In this document: positions 46,027 to 56,447 of the stretch, in pieces
Position numbering within the stretch: the stretch's first letter is position 1
Layout of the letters: each line of letters begins with the position of its first letter
Source of the DNA: Gottfriedia solisilvae
GTDB lineage: Bacteria; Bacillota; Bacilli; Bacillales; Bacillaceae_G
Direction: 5' to 3'
Length of the DNA: 64,000 bases
Assembly (NCBI RefSeq): GCF_002128405.1
Contig: NZ_NETJ01000001.1
Coordinates: 833,592 to 897,591 of the forward strand
Program-made: the position numbers and the translations under genes
Notes under the pieces: model-generated
The model's database searches: none
Told to the model about the DNA's origin: nothing
What the model saw: the letters and a program-made list of their open reading frames with translations, nothing else

Positions 46027-47370
46027 TTAGAATAAGCCAGGAAATTTAAAGCCTTTTTTCTTACCTTTTTGCGCGCCACCCATCATCTTCATCATTTTTT
46101 TCATTTCTTCAAACTGTTTTAACAAACGGTTTATTTCTTGTACAGGACGACCAGAACCTTTTGCGATACGTTTTCTACGACTAGAGTTAATAATATCAGG
46201 TTGAATCTTTTCCTGTTTTGTCATAGATTGGATAATTGCCTCTACATGAGCGATTTGTTTATCGTCAATTTGCAGATCATTCAATCCTTTAATTTTGTTT
46301 GCACCTGGCATCATTTTTAAAATGTCTCCAAGTGGCCCCATTTTTTTAACTTGTGAAAGTTGGTCTAAGAAGTCATCTAATGTAAAGGATGCATTTCTTA
46401 GTTTTTGTTCTAATTCTTTTGCTTTTTCTTGGTCAACGGTTTCTTGTGCTTTCTCAATAAGAGTTAACACATCGCCCATTCCTAGAATACGTGAAGCCAT
46501 TCGTTCAGGGTGGAAAGGTTCAAATGCGTCCAACTTCTCTCCTAAACCAACGAACTTAATCGGGGTATTCGTAACAGCACGAATCGATAAAGCAGCACCA
46601 CCACGTGTGTCACCATCAAGCTTCGTAAGAACAGCACCAGTTAATCCAAGTTGGTCATTAAAGCTTTGTGCCACATTGACAGCATCTTGTCCAGTCATTG
46701 CATCAACAACTAGGAAGATTTCATCCGGCTTTGAAAGTTCTTTGATTTGTTCAAGCTCTTCCATTAAGCCTTCGTCAATATGTAAACGACCTGCAGTATC
46801 AATTAGGACGTAATCAAGATGTTCATCTTTCGCATGTTGAATTGCTTGTTTTGCTATTTCAACAGGGCTTACTTGATCTCCTAAAGAGAAGACAGGCATA
46901 TCTAATTGTTTCCCTAACGTTTGTAACTGTTTAATTGCCGCAGGGCGGTAAATATCAGCTGCAACTAGTAGTGGTTTACGATTATACTTTTTTCGAAGTA
47001 AATTAGCTAACTTACCTGTAGTAGTAGTTTTACCAGCACCTTGTAAACCAACCATCATAATAACGGTAGGAGGGCGATTGGAAACAGCAATTTTGCTTTG
47101 TTCTCCACCCATTAATGCTGTTAGTTCTTCTTGAACTACTTTTACTACATGTTGACCAGGCGTTAAGCTTTGTAAAACCTCTTGACCAACTGCACGTTCA
47201 GAAACACGTTTCACAAAATCTTTTACAACTTTAAAGTTAACGTCAGCTTCTAATAAAGCTAGGCGTACTTCTCTCATCATTTCCTTGACATCAGCTTCTG
47301 TTACTTTACCTTTGCCTCGAACTCTTTGTAATGTCTTTTGAAGTCGGTCGGCTAATCCTTCAAATGCCAT
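46027..47370 (-). CDS. ffh: Signal recognition particle protein Ffh
   Basis: Ffh binds signal sequences and 4.5S/6S-type SRP RNA and delivers ribosomes to FtsY. The 447-residue protein has the N domain, the G domain (P-loop GLQGAGKTTT, DTAGRLHID, TKLDGDTRGG) and the methionine-rich M domain (about 300-447) with SGRPVQEINRLLKQFEEMKKMMKMM. It follows ylxM by 13 bases, the conserved pairing in Firmicutes. Confidence 0.98.
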   Translation of the reverse strand: MAFEGLADRLQKTLQRVRGKGKVTEADVKEMMREVRLALLEADVNFKVVKDFVKRVSERAVGQEVLQSLTPGQHVVKVVQEELTALMGGEQSKIAVSNRPPTVIMMVGLQGAGKTTTTGKLANLLRKKYNRKPLLVAADIYRPAAIKQLQTLGKQLDMPVFSLGDQVSPVEIAKQAIQHAKDEHLDYVLIDTAGRLHIDEGLMEELEQIKELSKPDEIFLVVDAMTGQDAVNVAQSFNDQLGLTGAVLTKLDGDTRGGAALSIRAVTNTPIKFVGLGEKLDAFEPFHPERMASRILGMGDVLTLIEKAQETVDQEKAKELEQKLRNASFTLDDFLDQLSQVKKMGPLGDILKMMPGANKIKGLNDLQIDDKQIAHVEAIIQSMTKQEKIQPDIINSSRRKRIAKGSGRPVQEINRLLKQFEEMKKMMKMMGGAQKGKKKGFKFPGLF

Positions 47371-47383
47371 AAAACCGTCCTCC

Positions 47384-47731
47384 TTATTCTAATTTCTCTA
47401 ACGCTTCGATTACTCGAAGAAACTCGTCATCTACAACTTTACCCTTTTCAGAGAAAGTTTTCAATTGATTTAAGAGTTCAGTACGTTGTTGAAACTTTTT
47501 TAGAAGTAATAATTTCTCTTCATATTCCTCCAGCATTGCTTCAGTTCGCTTTATGTTATCATAAACCGCTTGTCTACTAATGCTGAATTCTTCTGCAATC
47601 TCACCTAAAGAATAGTCATCTAAATAATATAGTGACATATAATTTTGTTGTTTTGGAGTTAACAGAGATTGATAAAAATCATAAAGATAATTGATTCTCA
47701 TCGTCTTATCTAACATTGTATGATCTGCCAA
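47384..47731 (-). CDS. ylxM: YlxM SRP-associated helix-turn-helix protein
   Basis: YlxM family proteins are sigma-region-4-like DNA/RNA-binding proteins that in streptococci stimulate SRP GTPases. The roughly 115-residue protein has the HTH at about 33-60 ([20 protein letters not shown]) and a C-terminal coiled coil. The frame opens at a GTG within GGGAGTGATA; TTG at 47731, six bases later, is the better start. It begins an operon with ffh behind a near-consensus promoter. Confidence 0.92.
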   Translation of the reverse strand: MADHTMLDKTMRINYLYDFYQSLLTPKQQNYMSLYYLDDYSLGEIAEEFSISRQAVYDNIKRTEAMLEEYEEKLLLLKKFQQRTELLNQLKTFSEKGKVVDDEFLRVIEALEKLE

Positions 47732-47772
47732 TACTATCACTCCCTTGTTAAGTGAATTGCCTTTACATTTGT

Positions 47773-47801
47773 AGTTTACCTAATCCCTTTGCTCCTGTCA
47801 A
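47773..47801 (-). promoter_or_regulatory. ylxM-ffh SigA promoter
   Basis: Consensus TTGACA (47796-47801) and TAAACT (47773-47778) on the minus strand are exactly 17 bases apart. Transcription would start about 35 bases before the ylxM TTG. Confidence 0.75.
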
Positions 47802-47842
47802 GCATTTTTACTTTATGGTATGGATAGAGCATAGAAAAAAAA

Positions 47843-47881
47843 GCATGGGATGTGACTAAATTTAGAATACACATCTCATGC
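47843..47881 (-). terminator. ftsY terminator
   Basis: GCATGGGATGTG (47843-47854) pairs with CACATCTCATGC (47870-47881) with one mismatch, and an inner CTAAATTTAG extends the structure. Eight T residues follow on the minus strand. It closes the ftsY transcript before the ylxM promoter. Confidence 0.85.
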
Positions 47882-47899
47882 CCATTTAAACAGATTCTC

Positions 47900-48892
47900 T
47901 TAATCCTGTTCTTTGATTAAATCTCCAAATAATCCGTATACAAATTGCTCAGCTTGGAATGGTTGTAAATCGTCCATTTGTTCTCCAAGACCGACAAATT
48001 TAACTGGTACTTTTAATTCGTTACGAATGGCTAAAACAATTCCACCTTTAGCTGTACCATCTAATTTCGTTAAAACGATCCCTGAAACATTTGTTGCGTC
48101 TCTAAATGTTTTCGCTTGGACAAGACCATTCTGACCTGTTGTAGCGTCGATTACTAAAAGAACTTCATGTGGTGCTCCTGGAACTTCTCTAGAAATGACA
48201 TTTTTTACTTTTTCTAGCTCTTTCATTAAGTTGACTTTGTTTTGCAATCTTCCAGCAGTATCGCAAAGTAACACGTCAACCTTACGAGCCTTCGCAGCTT
48301 GAACAGCATCGTACATTACAGCCGCTGGATCAGAACCTGCTGCTTGTTTTATTGTTTCAACACCAACACGATCTCCCCATACTTCTAACTGTTCTATCGC
48401 TCCTGCTCTAAAAGTATCTCCAGCAGCAAGTAATACTTTCTTACCTTCTTGCTTCAGTTTGTGTGCTATTTTCCCAATCGATGTTGTTTTACCAACTCCG
48501 TTAACACCAACAAATAGTACAACTGTTAAACCATCCGGATTTATTTTTAATTCAAATGACTCATCATCTAAATCATTTCCTTTGTATAATTCAACTAATT
48601 TCTCAGAAATAACCTCTTGAACCTCTTTTGGATCTTGGATATTTTTACGTTTGACCTCAAATTTAAGTTCTTCAACTAATTCCATAACAGTGTTTACACC
48701 AACATCTGCCATGATTAGAATTTCCTCTAGCTCTTCAAAGAAATCTTCGTCAACTTTTCTATATCTTGCAAATAAATCATTTAAACCTTCTGTTAAATTA
48801 TTTCTCGACTTTTCTAATCCACTTTTAAACTTTGAGGTTACAGTCTCTGTTTGCTTTGAAATCGTTTCTTTTAATTTTTTAAAAAAGCTCAT
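47900..48892 (-). CDS. ftsY: SRP receptor FtsY
   Basis: FtsY is the membrane-docking GTPase for SRP. The 330-residue protein has a short basic N-terminus rather than the long acidic domain of E. coli, then the N domain and the G domain: GVNGVGKTTS near 130, DTFRAGAIEQL, DTAGRLQNK, TKLDGTAKGG. Length equals that of B. subtilis FtsY (329). It follows smc by 17 bases. Confidence 0.98.
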   Translation of the reverse strand: MSFFKKLKETISKQTETVTSKFKSGLEKSRNNLTEGLNDLFARYRKVDEDFFEELEEILIMADVGVNTVMELVEELKFEVKRKNIQDPKEVQEVISEKLVELYKGNDLDDESFELKINPDGLTVVLFVGVNGVGKTTSIGKIAHKLKQEGKKVLLAAGDTFRAGAIEQLEVWGDRVGVETIKQAAGSDPAAVMYDAVQAAKARKVDVLLCDTAGRLQNKVNLMKELEKVKNVISREVPGAPHEVLLVIDATTGQNGLVQAKTFRDATNVSGIVLTKLDGTAKGGIVLAIRNELKVPVKFVGLGEQMDDLQPFQAEQFVYGLFGDLIKEQD

Positions 48893-48909
48893 AGCTTCCT
48901 ACCTTTCTA

Positions 48910-51900
48910 CTAACCGTTCGACAATAGCTCTTCACCTTCGTCTAATCGAACGGAGACTAATGTTGATACGCCATATTCCTGCATTGTTACACCATATAAT
49001 ACATCGCACTCCTCCATCGTTCCTTTACGATGGGTAATCACGATAAATTGTGTCTGTTCACTAAAGTATTTTAAGAATTTAGCAAATCTCGCCACATTGG
49101 CTTCATCTAAAGCTGCCTCTACTTCGTCTAACACACAGAAAGGTACAGGACGAACTTGTAAAATCGCAAATAGTAATGCGATTGCCGTAAGGGCCCTCTC
49201 ACCACCTGATAACAGTCCTAGGTTCTGAAGTTTCTTCCCAGGAGGCTGCGCAACGATATCGACACCCGTTAATAATAAATTATCTTCGTCAGTCAGAACT
49301 AAATCTGCTCTACCACCGCCAAACAATTGAGTAAAGACAACTTGAAACTTCTCTCGAATTGCACTAAAGCTCGTTTCAAATCGTTTTGTCATTTCCTCAT
49401 CCATTTCACTAATAACGTTATGAAGCGTTATTTTCGCTTCATTCAAGTCTGTATGTTGTTCTTGAAGAAAATCATGGCGCTCAGAAACGCGATCATATTC
49501 CTCAATTGACCCAATATTAACAGTACCAAGATCTTCAATAGATCGTTTTAATAGTTTCACTCGTTTTCTAGCATCCTCAACAGGTAGATCTAATGTATAT
49601 TTCATTTTTGCCGCTTCATACGTTGTCATATACGTTATATTTAACTGCTCTAGACGATTTTCTAATTCAACATCTAAACGATTACTATTTACTTCTTGTT
49701 GTTTCAACAAATCTGACAAAGACTTATATTGGCGTTGTTTTTCACGTAAAGAACTAGCATAATCTTCAATCTCTGTTTGATATGCTAAACGCTGCTGGCG
49801 ACGCTTTGATATAATTTCATTCGTTTTAGAAAATTCATTTCGTGTATCTGAAATCATTTTCTCAAGTTCTTCTTTACCATTTTCATTCGTCATTAATTCA
49901 CTTGATAGGAAAATAATTTTTTCTTTTGTATCTTCTAAAAGCTGTTTTTGTTTTTTCGCATTTTCCTCGAATTGACGAATACGCTCGATACTATAATTTA
50001 ATGTTTGTTCTTCCCCAGCTAACGAAATTTTCACATTTGTTAGTTTGGATTGGAGTTCATCCTTGATTGCTTTTTGATTTTGTTTTCGACCTGTTAATTC
50101 ATTGATACTTTGCTCTTTTGAAGAAATATCATTTTTAATACTAGAAGATAATGTAATCAATTCATCAAGTCTAGACTTAGCTCTCATTTGATCACTAGCT
50201 GAACTTCCCATTTCTAAGTCATAAATCGCAAGTGCATCATTAATGTTCTTTTCTTCAAATTCGATACTTCTTAACTGATCCATCGTTTGAGAAAGTGCTT
50301 GTTTCTCTTGCATAACTGCTGAATTCATTTTGTCTAACTCAACAGTTTTCGTTTGTTTTAGTGTTTTTAATGATTGTACTTCACGTTCTACAACGAGGGT
50401 TTTTTCCTGCATCTCTATTAGTTTAGCAGTAATTTCTTCTAATTCACGTTGCCTTCCTAATAAAGAAGAATTTGACGCACGAACTGCTCCACCAGTCATC
50501 GCCCCACCAGGATTGACAACATCACCTTCTAGTGTGACAAAACGATAACGGTGTCCAACATGTTTTGCCAGTTCATTCGCACTTTTCAGATCCTGCGCAA
50601 TTAACACAGTCCCTAAAAGATTTTGAATAACCTGTTCATATTCACTCGAAAAACTAACAAGTGAAGATGCAACACCAACAAATGATGGGTGATTCTTTAA
50701 ACCCTCTATTACGCCAGCTGGTATTGTACGCGCTTTAACAATATTCATTGGTAAAAACGTTGCTCGACCAAGGCGCTGCTGTTTTAAAAATTGAATAGCC
50801 TTTCTTGCATGCTCATCATTTTGAACGACAATTTGTTGTGTAGCTGCACCAAGCGCGATTTCAATTGCTATTTCATATTGTTTGTTCGTTGATATGATTT
50901 CTGCAATTGCACCTTTAATCCCTTCAAGCTTTGTACCTCGAGCTTTTAATATTTCTTTAACGCCTTGGTTAAAACCTGCAAAGTCTTCTTGTAATTCTTC
51001 AAGCGTTTCTTTTCGGGATTTTGTTTGTTGAATAAATTGATATGCTTTATACAATAATTCTTCTTTTTCTTTCAGTTCATTTGAAACTTTTTCAAATTCT
51101 CTTGAATTAGATTCCAATTGCTGAGTGATTTCTTTTAAATTTGATTCAAATTGATATTTCTCTTCTAAAAGCCCACTTTTCTTTTGATTCAATTGTTCTC
51201 TTTGTAGAATGTATTTTTCATTCTCAACATCTAAGCGACTAGATTTAACTGAAAACTGCTCTAATTGCTTCTCTAACATAGTTTTCTCATTATTAATTGA
51301 AGCTTGTTTATTTAAGAGTTCAATATAATCAGATTTAATCATTTCGATTTGTTCTTCAATATCACCTTCATATGAAGTGATTTCAGACTCTACTTGTTGT
51401 ATTTCATGTCTGTATTTTTTCACATTTTGCGAAGAAGTATTTTTCCTAGTTTGTTCAACTTCAATTAATTCCTGAAGCTCGTTTAAACCATTTGAAATCT
51501 CATCAATTTGTGTTCTTAATTGTTCAGATTGAGTCGAAGTATTTTTTTTACGTTCCTTCATCAACTCTTTCTGACCTTCAAATTTTTCTAAGTTTTTTGT
51601 AACAGTCAAAAGAACTTGTTGAAGCTGATCAATTGATTCATCTAATGCATTTAACTTCTCTTGTAATTCATGTTGCTTTGACTCTTCTTTAGAAATCTCA
51701 GTAGATAATGCTATTTCTAAATCTTGATTTTGAGCAATTTCTTTTTTCAATTCTTCCCACTTTTGATGTAATGATTCAATCTCAAATACTAATAAAGCAG
51801 CTTCAACCTTTTCTAATTCTTCCTTATGACCTATGTATTCTTTGGCAATAGAAGCTTGAATTTTTAAAGGTTCTATTTGAGAACTTAATTCAAATAATAT

Positions 51901-52479
51901 ATCATCAACTCGGTTTAAATTTTCTTGTGTCTCATTTAATTTTGCTTCTGCTTTTTTCTTGCGATTTTTATATTTTAATACACCAGCAGCTTCTTCAAAT
52001 ATTCCTCTTCTTTCTTCTGGTTTACTACTTAATATTTCTTCTACTTTACCTTGCGAAATAATAGAAAACGCTTCTCTACCCAGACCAGAATCCATAAATA
52101 AATCGACAATATCTTTTAAGCGACATGATTGTTTATTGATATAAAAATCACTATCTCCAGAACGGTACACACGTCGAGTTACACTTACTTCATTGTACTC
52201 AAGCGGTAACTGCTGGTCCTCATTATCTAAAGTTATTGTAACTTCTGCGTAATTCAGTGGCTTTCGACCATCACTACCTGCAAAAATAATATCCTCCATT
52301 TTTGCTCCACGTAATGATTTAACAGACTGTTCTCCAAGAACCCATCTGATTGCATCTGTAATATTACTTTTACCGCTTCCATTTGGTCCAACTACTGCAG
52401 TAACACCTTTAACAAAATCTATATTAACTCGCTGAGCGAACGACTTAAATCCTAATATATCTAATCGTTTGAGGAACAA
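48910..52479 (-). CDS. smc: Chromosome segregation protein SMC
   Basis: SMC forms the condensin ring with ScpA and ScpB. The 1189-residue protein has N-terminal Walker A GPNGSGKSN near 32-40, two long coiled coils, a hinge at about 505-665 (GIKGAIAEIISTNKQYEIAIE, GDVVNPGGAMTGG), and the C-terminal signature LSGGERALTAIALL and Walker B FCVLDEVEAALDEANV. The open frame starts 12 codons earlier, but AGGAGG seven bases before the TTG at 52479 gives the family start MFLKRLDILGFKSF. Confidence 0.97.
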   Translation of the reverse strand: MFLKRLDILGFKSFAQRVNIDFVKGVTAVVGPNGSGKSNITDAIRWVLGEQSVKSLRGAKMEDIIFAGSDGRKPLNYAEVTITLDNEDQQLPLEYNEVSVTRRVYRSGDSDFYINKQSCRLKDIVDLFMDSGLGREAFSIISQGKVEEILSSKPEERRGIFEEAAGVLKYKNRKKKAEAKLNETQENLNRVDDILFELSSQIEPLKIQASIAKEYIGHKEELEKVEAALLVFEIESLHQKWEELKKEIAQNQDLEIALSTEISKEESKQHELQEKLNALDESIDQLQQVLLTVTKNLEKFEGQKELMKERKKNTSTQSEQLRTQIDEISNGLNELQELIEVEQTRKNTSSQNVKKYRHEIQQVESEITSYEGDIEEQIEMIKSDYIELLNKQASINNEKTMLEKQLEQFSVKSSRLDVENEKYILQREQLNQKKSGLLEEKYQFESNLKEITQQLESNSREFEKVSNELKEKEELLYKAYQFIQQTKSRKETLEELQEDFAGFNQGVKEILKARGTKLEGIKGAIAEIISTNKQYEIAIEIALGAATQQIVVQNDEHARKAIQFLKQQRLGRATFLPMNIVKARTIPAGVIEGLKNHPSFVGVASSLVSFSSEYEQVIQNLLGTVLIAQDLKSANELAKHVGHRYRFVTLEGDVVNPGGAMTGGAVRASNSSLLGRQRELEEITAKLIEMQEKTLVVEREVQSLKTLKQTKTVELDKMNSAVMQEKQALSQTMDQLRSIEFEEKNINDALAIYDLEMGSSASDQMRAKSRLDELITLSSSIKNDISSKEQSINELTGRKQNQKAIKDELQSKLTNVKISLAGEEQTLNYSIERIRQFEENAKKQKQLLEDTKEKIIFLSSELMTNENGKEELEKMISDTRNEFSKTNEIISKRRQQRLAYQTEIEDYASSLREKQRQYKSLSDLLKQQEVNSNRLDVELENRLEQLNITYMTTYEAAKMKYTLDLPVEDARKRVKLLKRSIEDLGTVNIGSIEEYDRVSERHDFLQEQHTDLNEAKITLHNVISEMDEEMTKRFETSFSAIREKFQVVFTQLFGGGRADLVLTDEDNLLLTGVDIVAQPPGKKLQNLGLLSGGERALTAIALLFAILQVRPVPFCVLDEVEAALDEANVARFAKFLKYFSEQTQFIVITHRKGTMEECDVLYGVTMQEYGVSTLVSVRLDEGEELLSNG

Positions 52480-52521
52480 CTCAATTCCTCCTTTTTTTGA
52501 TTTAATTATATACACAAAAAC

Positions 52522-52539
52522 TCCCCCTTAAAAGGGGGA
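52522..52539 (-). terminator. rnc terminator/attenuator upstream of smc
   Basis: TCCCCCTT (52522-52529) pairs with AAGGGGGA (52532-52539) and is followed on the minus strand by TTTTTG. It sits between rnc and smc, only about 43 bases before the smc TTG. A consensus TATAAT (complement at 52505-52510) directly downstream could give smc its own promoter, though no good -35 is seen. Confidence 0.75.
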
Positions 52540-52597
52540 ATTCGTCATTTTCTAAGTAATTTTGACAAGATTCTACTTGTTTTTTACTAGAAATCTA

Positions 52598-53338
52598 CTA
52601 TTTAGACTCTTTTAGCTTCAATAATGCTTCTTTAGCAGCATGCTGTTCGGCTTCTTTTTTTGATCGTCCACTTCCGATTCCTAACGTTTCACCGTTTAAA
52701 AGTACTTTTGATACGAACTCACGATTATGCGCAGGACCTTTTTCTTGTAAAATTTTATATTCTATTGAACCTGTGGAATCTCTTTGCACAAACTCTTGTA
52801 ATTGACTTTTAAAATCCATCACATGCGAAAAAGCACCATCATTGATTTTAGGGAATACATGAAGAGATAAGAAGTTTGTTACGACTTGTAATCCTTGATC
52901 TAAATACAAAGCACCAATAAATGCCTCAAATACATCAGCTAACAATGCCGGTCTAGTACGTCCACCCGTCATTTCTTCTCCGCGTCCTAGTAAGATATAA
53001 CGACCAAAATCTAATTCATTTGCAAACTTGACTAGTGATGGTTCACATACAATAGCTGCACGTAATTTCGTTAACTCACCTTCACTCATCGTTGTATACT
53101 TTTGAAATAAATATTGTGAAACCGTCAATTCTAGCACTGCGTCACCTAAATATTCCAATCTCTCATTATCTTCATATGGTTTTTTTCGATGCTCATTCAC
53201 ATAGGATGAATGTGTAAATGCCTGTATAAGTAAACCCTCATTACTAAAAGTAATTTGAATCTGCTTTTGAAACCTAATAAAATTTTCTTTTTCAACATCA
53301 GATAATTTATATTCTCTAACTCTTCTTGAATGCGGCAT
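52598..53338 (-). CDS. rnc: Ribonuclease III
   Basis: RNase III processes rRNA precursors, scRNA and other double-stranded RNAs. The 246-residue protein has the catalytic signature [13 protein letters not shown] (about 60-72), the second acidic motif [15 protein letters not shown] and a C-terminal dsRNA-binding domain (KSQLQEFVQ to [15 protein letters not shown]). The frame opens four codons earlier at a GTG that is part of GGTGGAGGTAA; ATG at 53338 is the better start. Confidence 0.98.
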   Translation of the reverse strand: MPHSRRVREYKLSDVEKENFIRFQKQIQITFSNEGLLIQAFTHSSYVNEHRKKPYEDNERLEYLGDAVLELTVSQYLFQKYTTMSEGELTKLRAAIVCEPSLVKFANELDFGRYILLGRGEEMTGGRTRPALLADVFEAFIGALYLDQGLQVVTNFLSLHVFPKINDGAFSHVMDFKSQLQEFVQRDSTGSIEYKILQEKGPAHNREFVSKVLLNGETLGIGSGRSKKEAEQHAAKEALLKLKESK

Positions 53339-53401
53339 ATTTACCTCCACCTAAACCAATCGGATATGCTGCTTAGACTACTTACTCGAGAAAATGATGA
53401 G

Positions 53402-53426
53402 AAGTCCCGTACAAAATACGGGACTT
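53402..53426 (-). terminator. acpP terminator
   Basis: A perfect ten-base-pair stem (AAGTCCCGTA at 53402-53411 with TACGGGACTT at 53417-53426) with a five-base loop, extended by GAG/TCTC around a single bulge. It is seven bases after the acpP stop. The minus-strand T-run is weak. Confidence 0.75.
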
Positions 53427-53432
53427 TTCTCA

Positions 53433-53666
53433 TTACATGTTGCTCTCTATGTAGTTCACAACATCACCAACTGTGACGATTTTTTCAGCATCTTCATCTG
53501 AAATTTCTAATTCAAACTCATCTTCTAATTGCATTACTAATTCAACAACGTCTAATGAGTCTGCATCTAAATCTTCTTTGAAACGACTTGTGATAGCGAT
53601 CTCAGATTCTTCTACACCTAAACGGTCAACAATAATCTTTGATACACGTTCTAATACGTCTTGCAT
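53433..53666 (-). CDS. acpP: Acyl carrier protein
   Basis: ACP carries growing acyl chains on 4'-phosphopantetheine attached to Ser37 in the [10 protein letters not shown] motif. The 77-residue, acidic, all-helical protein matches Bacillus ACP in length. GGGGGGAGGTGA gives a very strong ribosome binding site, fitting its high abundance. A dedicated SigA promoter just after fabG suggests extra expression beyond the FapR-controlled operon. Confidence 0.98.
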   Translation of the reverse strand: MQDVLERVSKIIVDRLGVEESEIAITSRFKEDLDADSLDVVELVMQLEDEFELEISDEDAEKIVTVGDVVNYIESNM

Positions 53667-53703
53667 TATTATTCACCTCCCCCCAATGATTGTCTACTTA
53701 TGA

Positions 53704-53732
53704 ATTATACATAAAAATGTTGAAAACGCCAA
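53704..53732 (-). promoter_or_regulatory. acpP SigA promoter
   Basis: On the minus strand TTGGCG (53727-53732) is followed after 17 bases by consensus TATAAT (53704-53709), directly downstream of the fabG stop. Transcription would begin about 30 bases before the acpP ATG. Confidence 0.65.
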
Positions 53733-53733
53733 A

Positions 53734-54477
53734 CTAATTCATTACAAGTCCGCCATCAACATTAATTGTTTGCCCTGTAATGTAACGACTAGCATCTGTT
53801 GCTAAGAATACAACTGCGTTCGCAATATCTTCTGGTTGGCCAAAAGATTGTAATGGAATATTCGTTAACATACTATTTCTGATTTGTTCATTCAGCTCAT
53901 TTGTCATATCAGTTTCAATAAATCCAGGTGCAATTGCATTAACTGTAATATTTCTAGAAGCTAATTCTTTAGCAGCTGTTTTTGTTAAACCTAAAACGCC
54001 TGCTTTAGCAGCAACATAATTCATTTGTCCAGGATTACCAATTTGACCAACTACTGAACTGATGTTAATAATACGTCCATTACGCTGACGAGTCATAAAT
54101 TTAGCAGCAGCCTTGATGCAATTAAATACACCTTTTAAATTCGTATCGATTACAGCGTCCCAATCAGCATCTTTCATACGTAATAATAATCCATCACGTG
54201 TGATCCCTGCATTGTTAACTAAAATATCAATACTTCCAAATTCATCTACTGTATTTTTTACTAGAGCAGCAACTTCATCACTGCTAGATACATTTGCTTT
54301 ATATGCGATCGCCTTCACGCCAAGAGCAGTAATTTCTTCTACTACTTTTTGTGCAGCTTCTTCATTACCTGAATAGTTTACAACTACGTTTGCACCGTTT
54401 TTCGCTAATGATAAAGCAATTGCTTTACCTATTCCTCTAGAACCACCAGTAACTAGTGCTACTTTACCTTTTAACAT
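53734..54477 (-). CDS. fabG: 3-oxoacyl-ACP reductase FabG
   Basis: FabG reduces 3-oxoacyl-ACP with NADPH in fatty acid elongation. The 247-residue SDR enzyme has the [10 protein letters not shown] cofactor motif at about 10-19, NNAG, and the catalytic Ser141, Tyr154, Lys158. The frame extends six codons upstream into the GGGAGG site inside fabD; ATG 54477 is the family start and overlaps the fabD stop by seven bases. Confidence 0.98.
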   Translation of the reverse strand: MLKGKVALVTGGSRGIGKAIALSLAKNGANVVVNYSGNEEAAQKVVEEITALGVKAIAYKANVSSSDEVAALVKNTVDEFGSIDILVNNAGITRDGLLLRMKDADWDAVIDTNLKGVFNCIKAAAKFMTRQRNGRIINISSVVGQIGNPGQMNYVAAKAGVLGLTKTAAKELASRNITVNAIAPGFIETDMTNELNEQIRNSMLTNIPLQSFGQPEDIANAVVFLATDASRYITGQTINVDGGLVMN

Positions 54478-55421
54478 GTTTTTATTTCCTCCCATTCCAG
54501 TAGAAATTGCTTTAATGTTTCAACATCATACACATTTACTAGTTTTGCTGAAGGAGAAATTGCTTTCACAAGACCAGTTAATACTTTACCAGGTCCTATT
54601 TCAACAAACGTGTCAACGCCAAGTTCCACTAATTCTTGAATTGATTGATTCCATTTTACTGGTGAAAATAACTGCTGTACTAATAATTCTTTAATTTCTG
54701 TTGCCTCCGTTATTTGCTTAGCAGTTACATTTGAAATTAATGGGTAAGTACATGATTCAACATTTATTTTTCCAAGCTCATTTTGGAATTCTTCACTTGC
54801 AGGTTTCATTAATGACGAATGAAACGGTCCACTTACTTTAAGCGGTAATACACGCTTAGCGCCAGCTTCTTTCAATAAACCAGAAGCAATTTGAACACCT
54901 TCTGCATCACCAGTTATTACGACCTGAGTAGGTGAATTATAGTTTGCCACTCCAACAGAATGACCTTTTTTATTCACTTCAGTAAGAACTTCTTCGATTT
55001 TATCAGGAGCTAAAAATAAGACAGCAGCCATCGCACCTTGTCCAACTGGAACCGCTTGATCCATTAGCTTTCCACGTTTATGAACTAGTTTAACACCATC
55101 TTCAAATGAAATTGCCTCTGCAGCTACAAGTGCAGAAAACTCACCTAAACTGTGTCCAGCAACGTAATCAGGTTTAATCCCAGCTTCTTTTATTTTCTCT
55201 AATAGAGCAATTGAAGTTGTTAATATCGCAGGTTGTGCATGATATGTAACAGTTAAATCTTCATCGTTACCATTAAAAATAATGTCAGACAGATTAAAGC
55301 CTACTTGATTATTTGCAGTTTCATAAATCGCATTACATTCTTGATATGCCTCAACTAAATCCTTACCCATTCCAACTTTTTGTGATCCTTGACCAGGAAA
55401 AATAAATGCCACTTTACCCAA
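54471..55421 (-). CDS. fabD: Malonyl-CoA:ACP transacylase FabD
   Basis: FabD transfers malonyl groups from CoA to ACP. The 316-residue protein has the FPGQGSQ start motif, catalytic Ser91 in GHSLGE and His201 in GPFHSS. The start codon is TTG about ten bases after GGGGT. It lies 13 bases after plsX and overlaps fabG, as in the FapR-regulated operon of B. subtilis. Confidence 0.98.
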   Translation of the reverse strand: MGKVAFIFPGQGSQKVGMGKDLVEAYQECNAIYETANNQVGFNLSDIIFNGNDEDLTVTYHAQPAILTTSIALLEKIKEAGIKPDYVAGHSLGEFSALVAAEAISFEDGVKLVHKRGKLMDQAVPVGQGAMAAVLFLAPDKIEEVLTEVNKKGHSVGVANYNSPTQVVITGDAEGVQIASGLLKEAGAKRVLPLKVSGPFHSSLMKPASEEFQNELGKINVESCTYPLISNVTAKQITEATEIKELLVQQLFSPVKWNQSIQELVELGVDTFVEIGPGKVLTGLVKAISPSAKLVNVYDVETLKQFLLEWEEIKTC

Positions 55422-55434
55422 TGGAGTGACCCCC

Positions 55435-56433
55435 TTATGTGTTTAATTCGTTATTATTTTCCATGTGATCACTTACTAACTTTACAACATTATGGTCAAC
55501 CATCGTTTTTGATTGTTTAATCGCACTATAAATCCCTAATGAATCAGAGCTCCCATGAGCTTTAATTACAGGTGCCTTTAGTCCAAATAGTGCAGCACCA
55601 CCATATTCAGCGTAATCCATTTTCTTTTTGATACCTTTTAAATTAGGCTTCAATACAGCTGCTGCAAGCTTAGTTGTAAAACTTGTAAGCATCGCATCTT
55701 TAATTAATGAAAACATTGCAAGCGCAGTTCCTTCAATTGCTTTTAAGGCTACATTACCAGTATAACCATCTGTAACAACTACATCTGCAACAGAATTCAT
55801 TAAATCTCTTGCTTCCACATTTCCAATAAAGTTTAAGTTACTCTCTTTCAGTAATTGAAATGTTTGTTTTGCAAGTTCATTACCTTTTTTATCTTCAGTT
55901 CCAACATTTAATAAGCCAACTGTTGGATTTTTAATTCCTCTTACTTTTTCAGCGTACACTGATCCCATTACTGCATATTGCAATAAATGGTTTGGTTTTG
56001 CATCAACGTTAGCACCTACATCAAGAAAAACAAAACCTTTTCCATCAAGCGTAGGCATTGTTGGTGATAAGGCAGGACGTTCTACACCTTCCATACGACC
56101 TACAACAAGTAAACCTGCTGTCATTAATGCTCCTGTGTTACCAGCTGAAATACAAGCATCCGCTCTACCTTCTTTGACTTCATTTGCCATAAGAACCATA
56201 GAAGCGTTTTTCTTCCTACGGACAGCTCTAACAGGCTCTTCTGTCCCTTCAATCACTTCATCTGTATGAATAATGGTGATGTTCTTATCATTTGTTAAAA
56301 ATGGTTTAATTTTCGACTCATCACCGATTAAAGTAATATGTAAATCAGTTAAATTTTCTATAGCTAACATTGCACCTTCAACGATCGCTTTTGGTGCATG
56401 ATCTCCACCCATTGCATCTATTGCTAATTTCAT
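55435..56433 (-). CDS. plsX: Phosphate acyltransferase PlsX
   Basis: PlsX makes acyl-phosphate from acyl-ACP, the donor for PlsY in phosphatidic acid synthesis. The 332-residue protein starts [13 protein letters not shown] and has the characteristic [14 protein letters not shown] and [12 protein letters not shown] motifs. TTG 56436 is just upstream, but ATG 56433 is better spaced from GGAAGTGA. It is the second gene of the FapR operon. Confidence 0.98.
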   Translation of the reverse strand: MKLAIDAMGGDHAPKAIVEGAMLAIENLTDLHITLIGDESKIKPFLTNDKNITIIHTDEVIEGTEEPVRAVRRKKNASMVLMANEVKEGRADACISAGNTGALMTAGLLVVGRMEGVERPALSPTMPTLDGKGFVFLDVGANVDAKPNHLLQYAVMGSVYAEKVRGIKNPTVGLLNVGTEDKKGNELAKQTFQLLKESNLNFIGNVEARDLMNSVADVVVTDGYTGNVALKAIEGTALAMFSLIKDAMLTSFTTKLAAAVLKPNLKGIKKKMDYAEYGGAALFGLKAPVIKAHGSSDSLGIYSAIKQSKTMVDHNVVKLVSDHMENNNELNT

Positions 56434-56447
56434 CAATTGTCACTTCC

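Noticed and set aside
53402..53426. Leader attenuator for rnc
   Set aside because: The hairpin is seven bases after the acpP stop and is symmetrical and simple; a terminator for acpP is the plainer reading.
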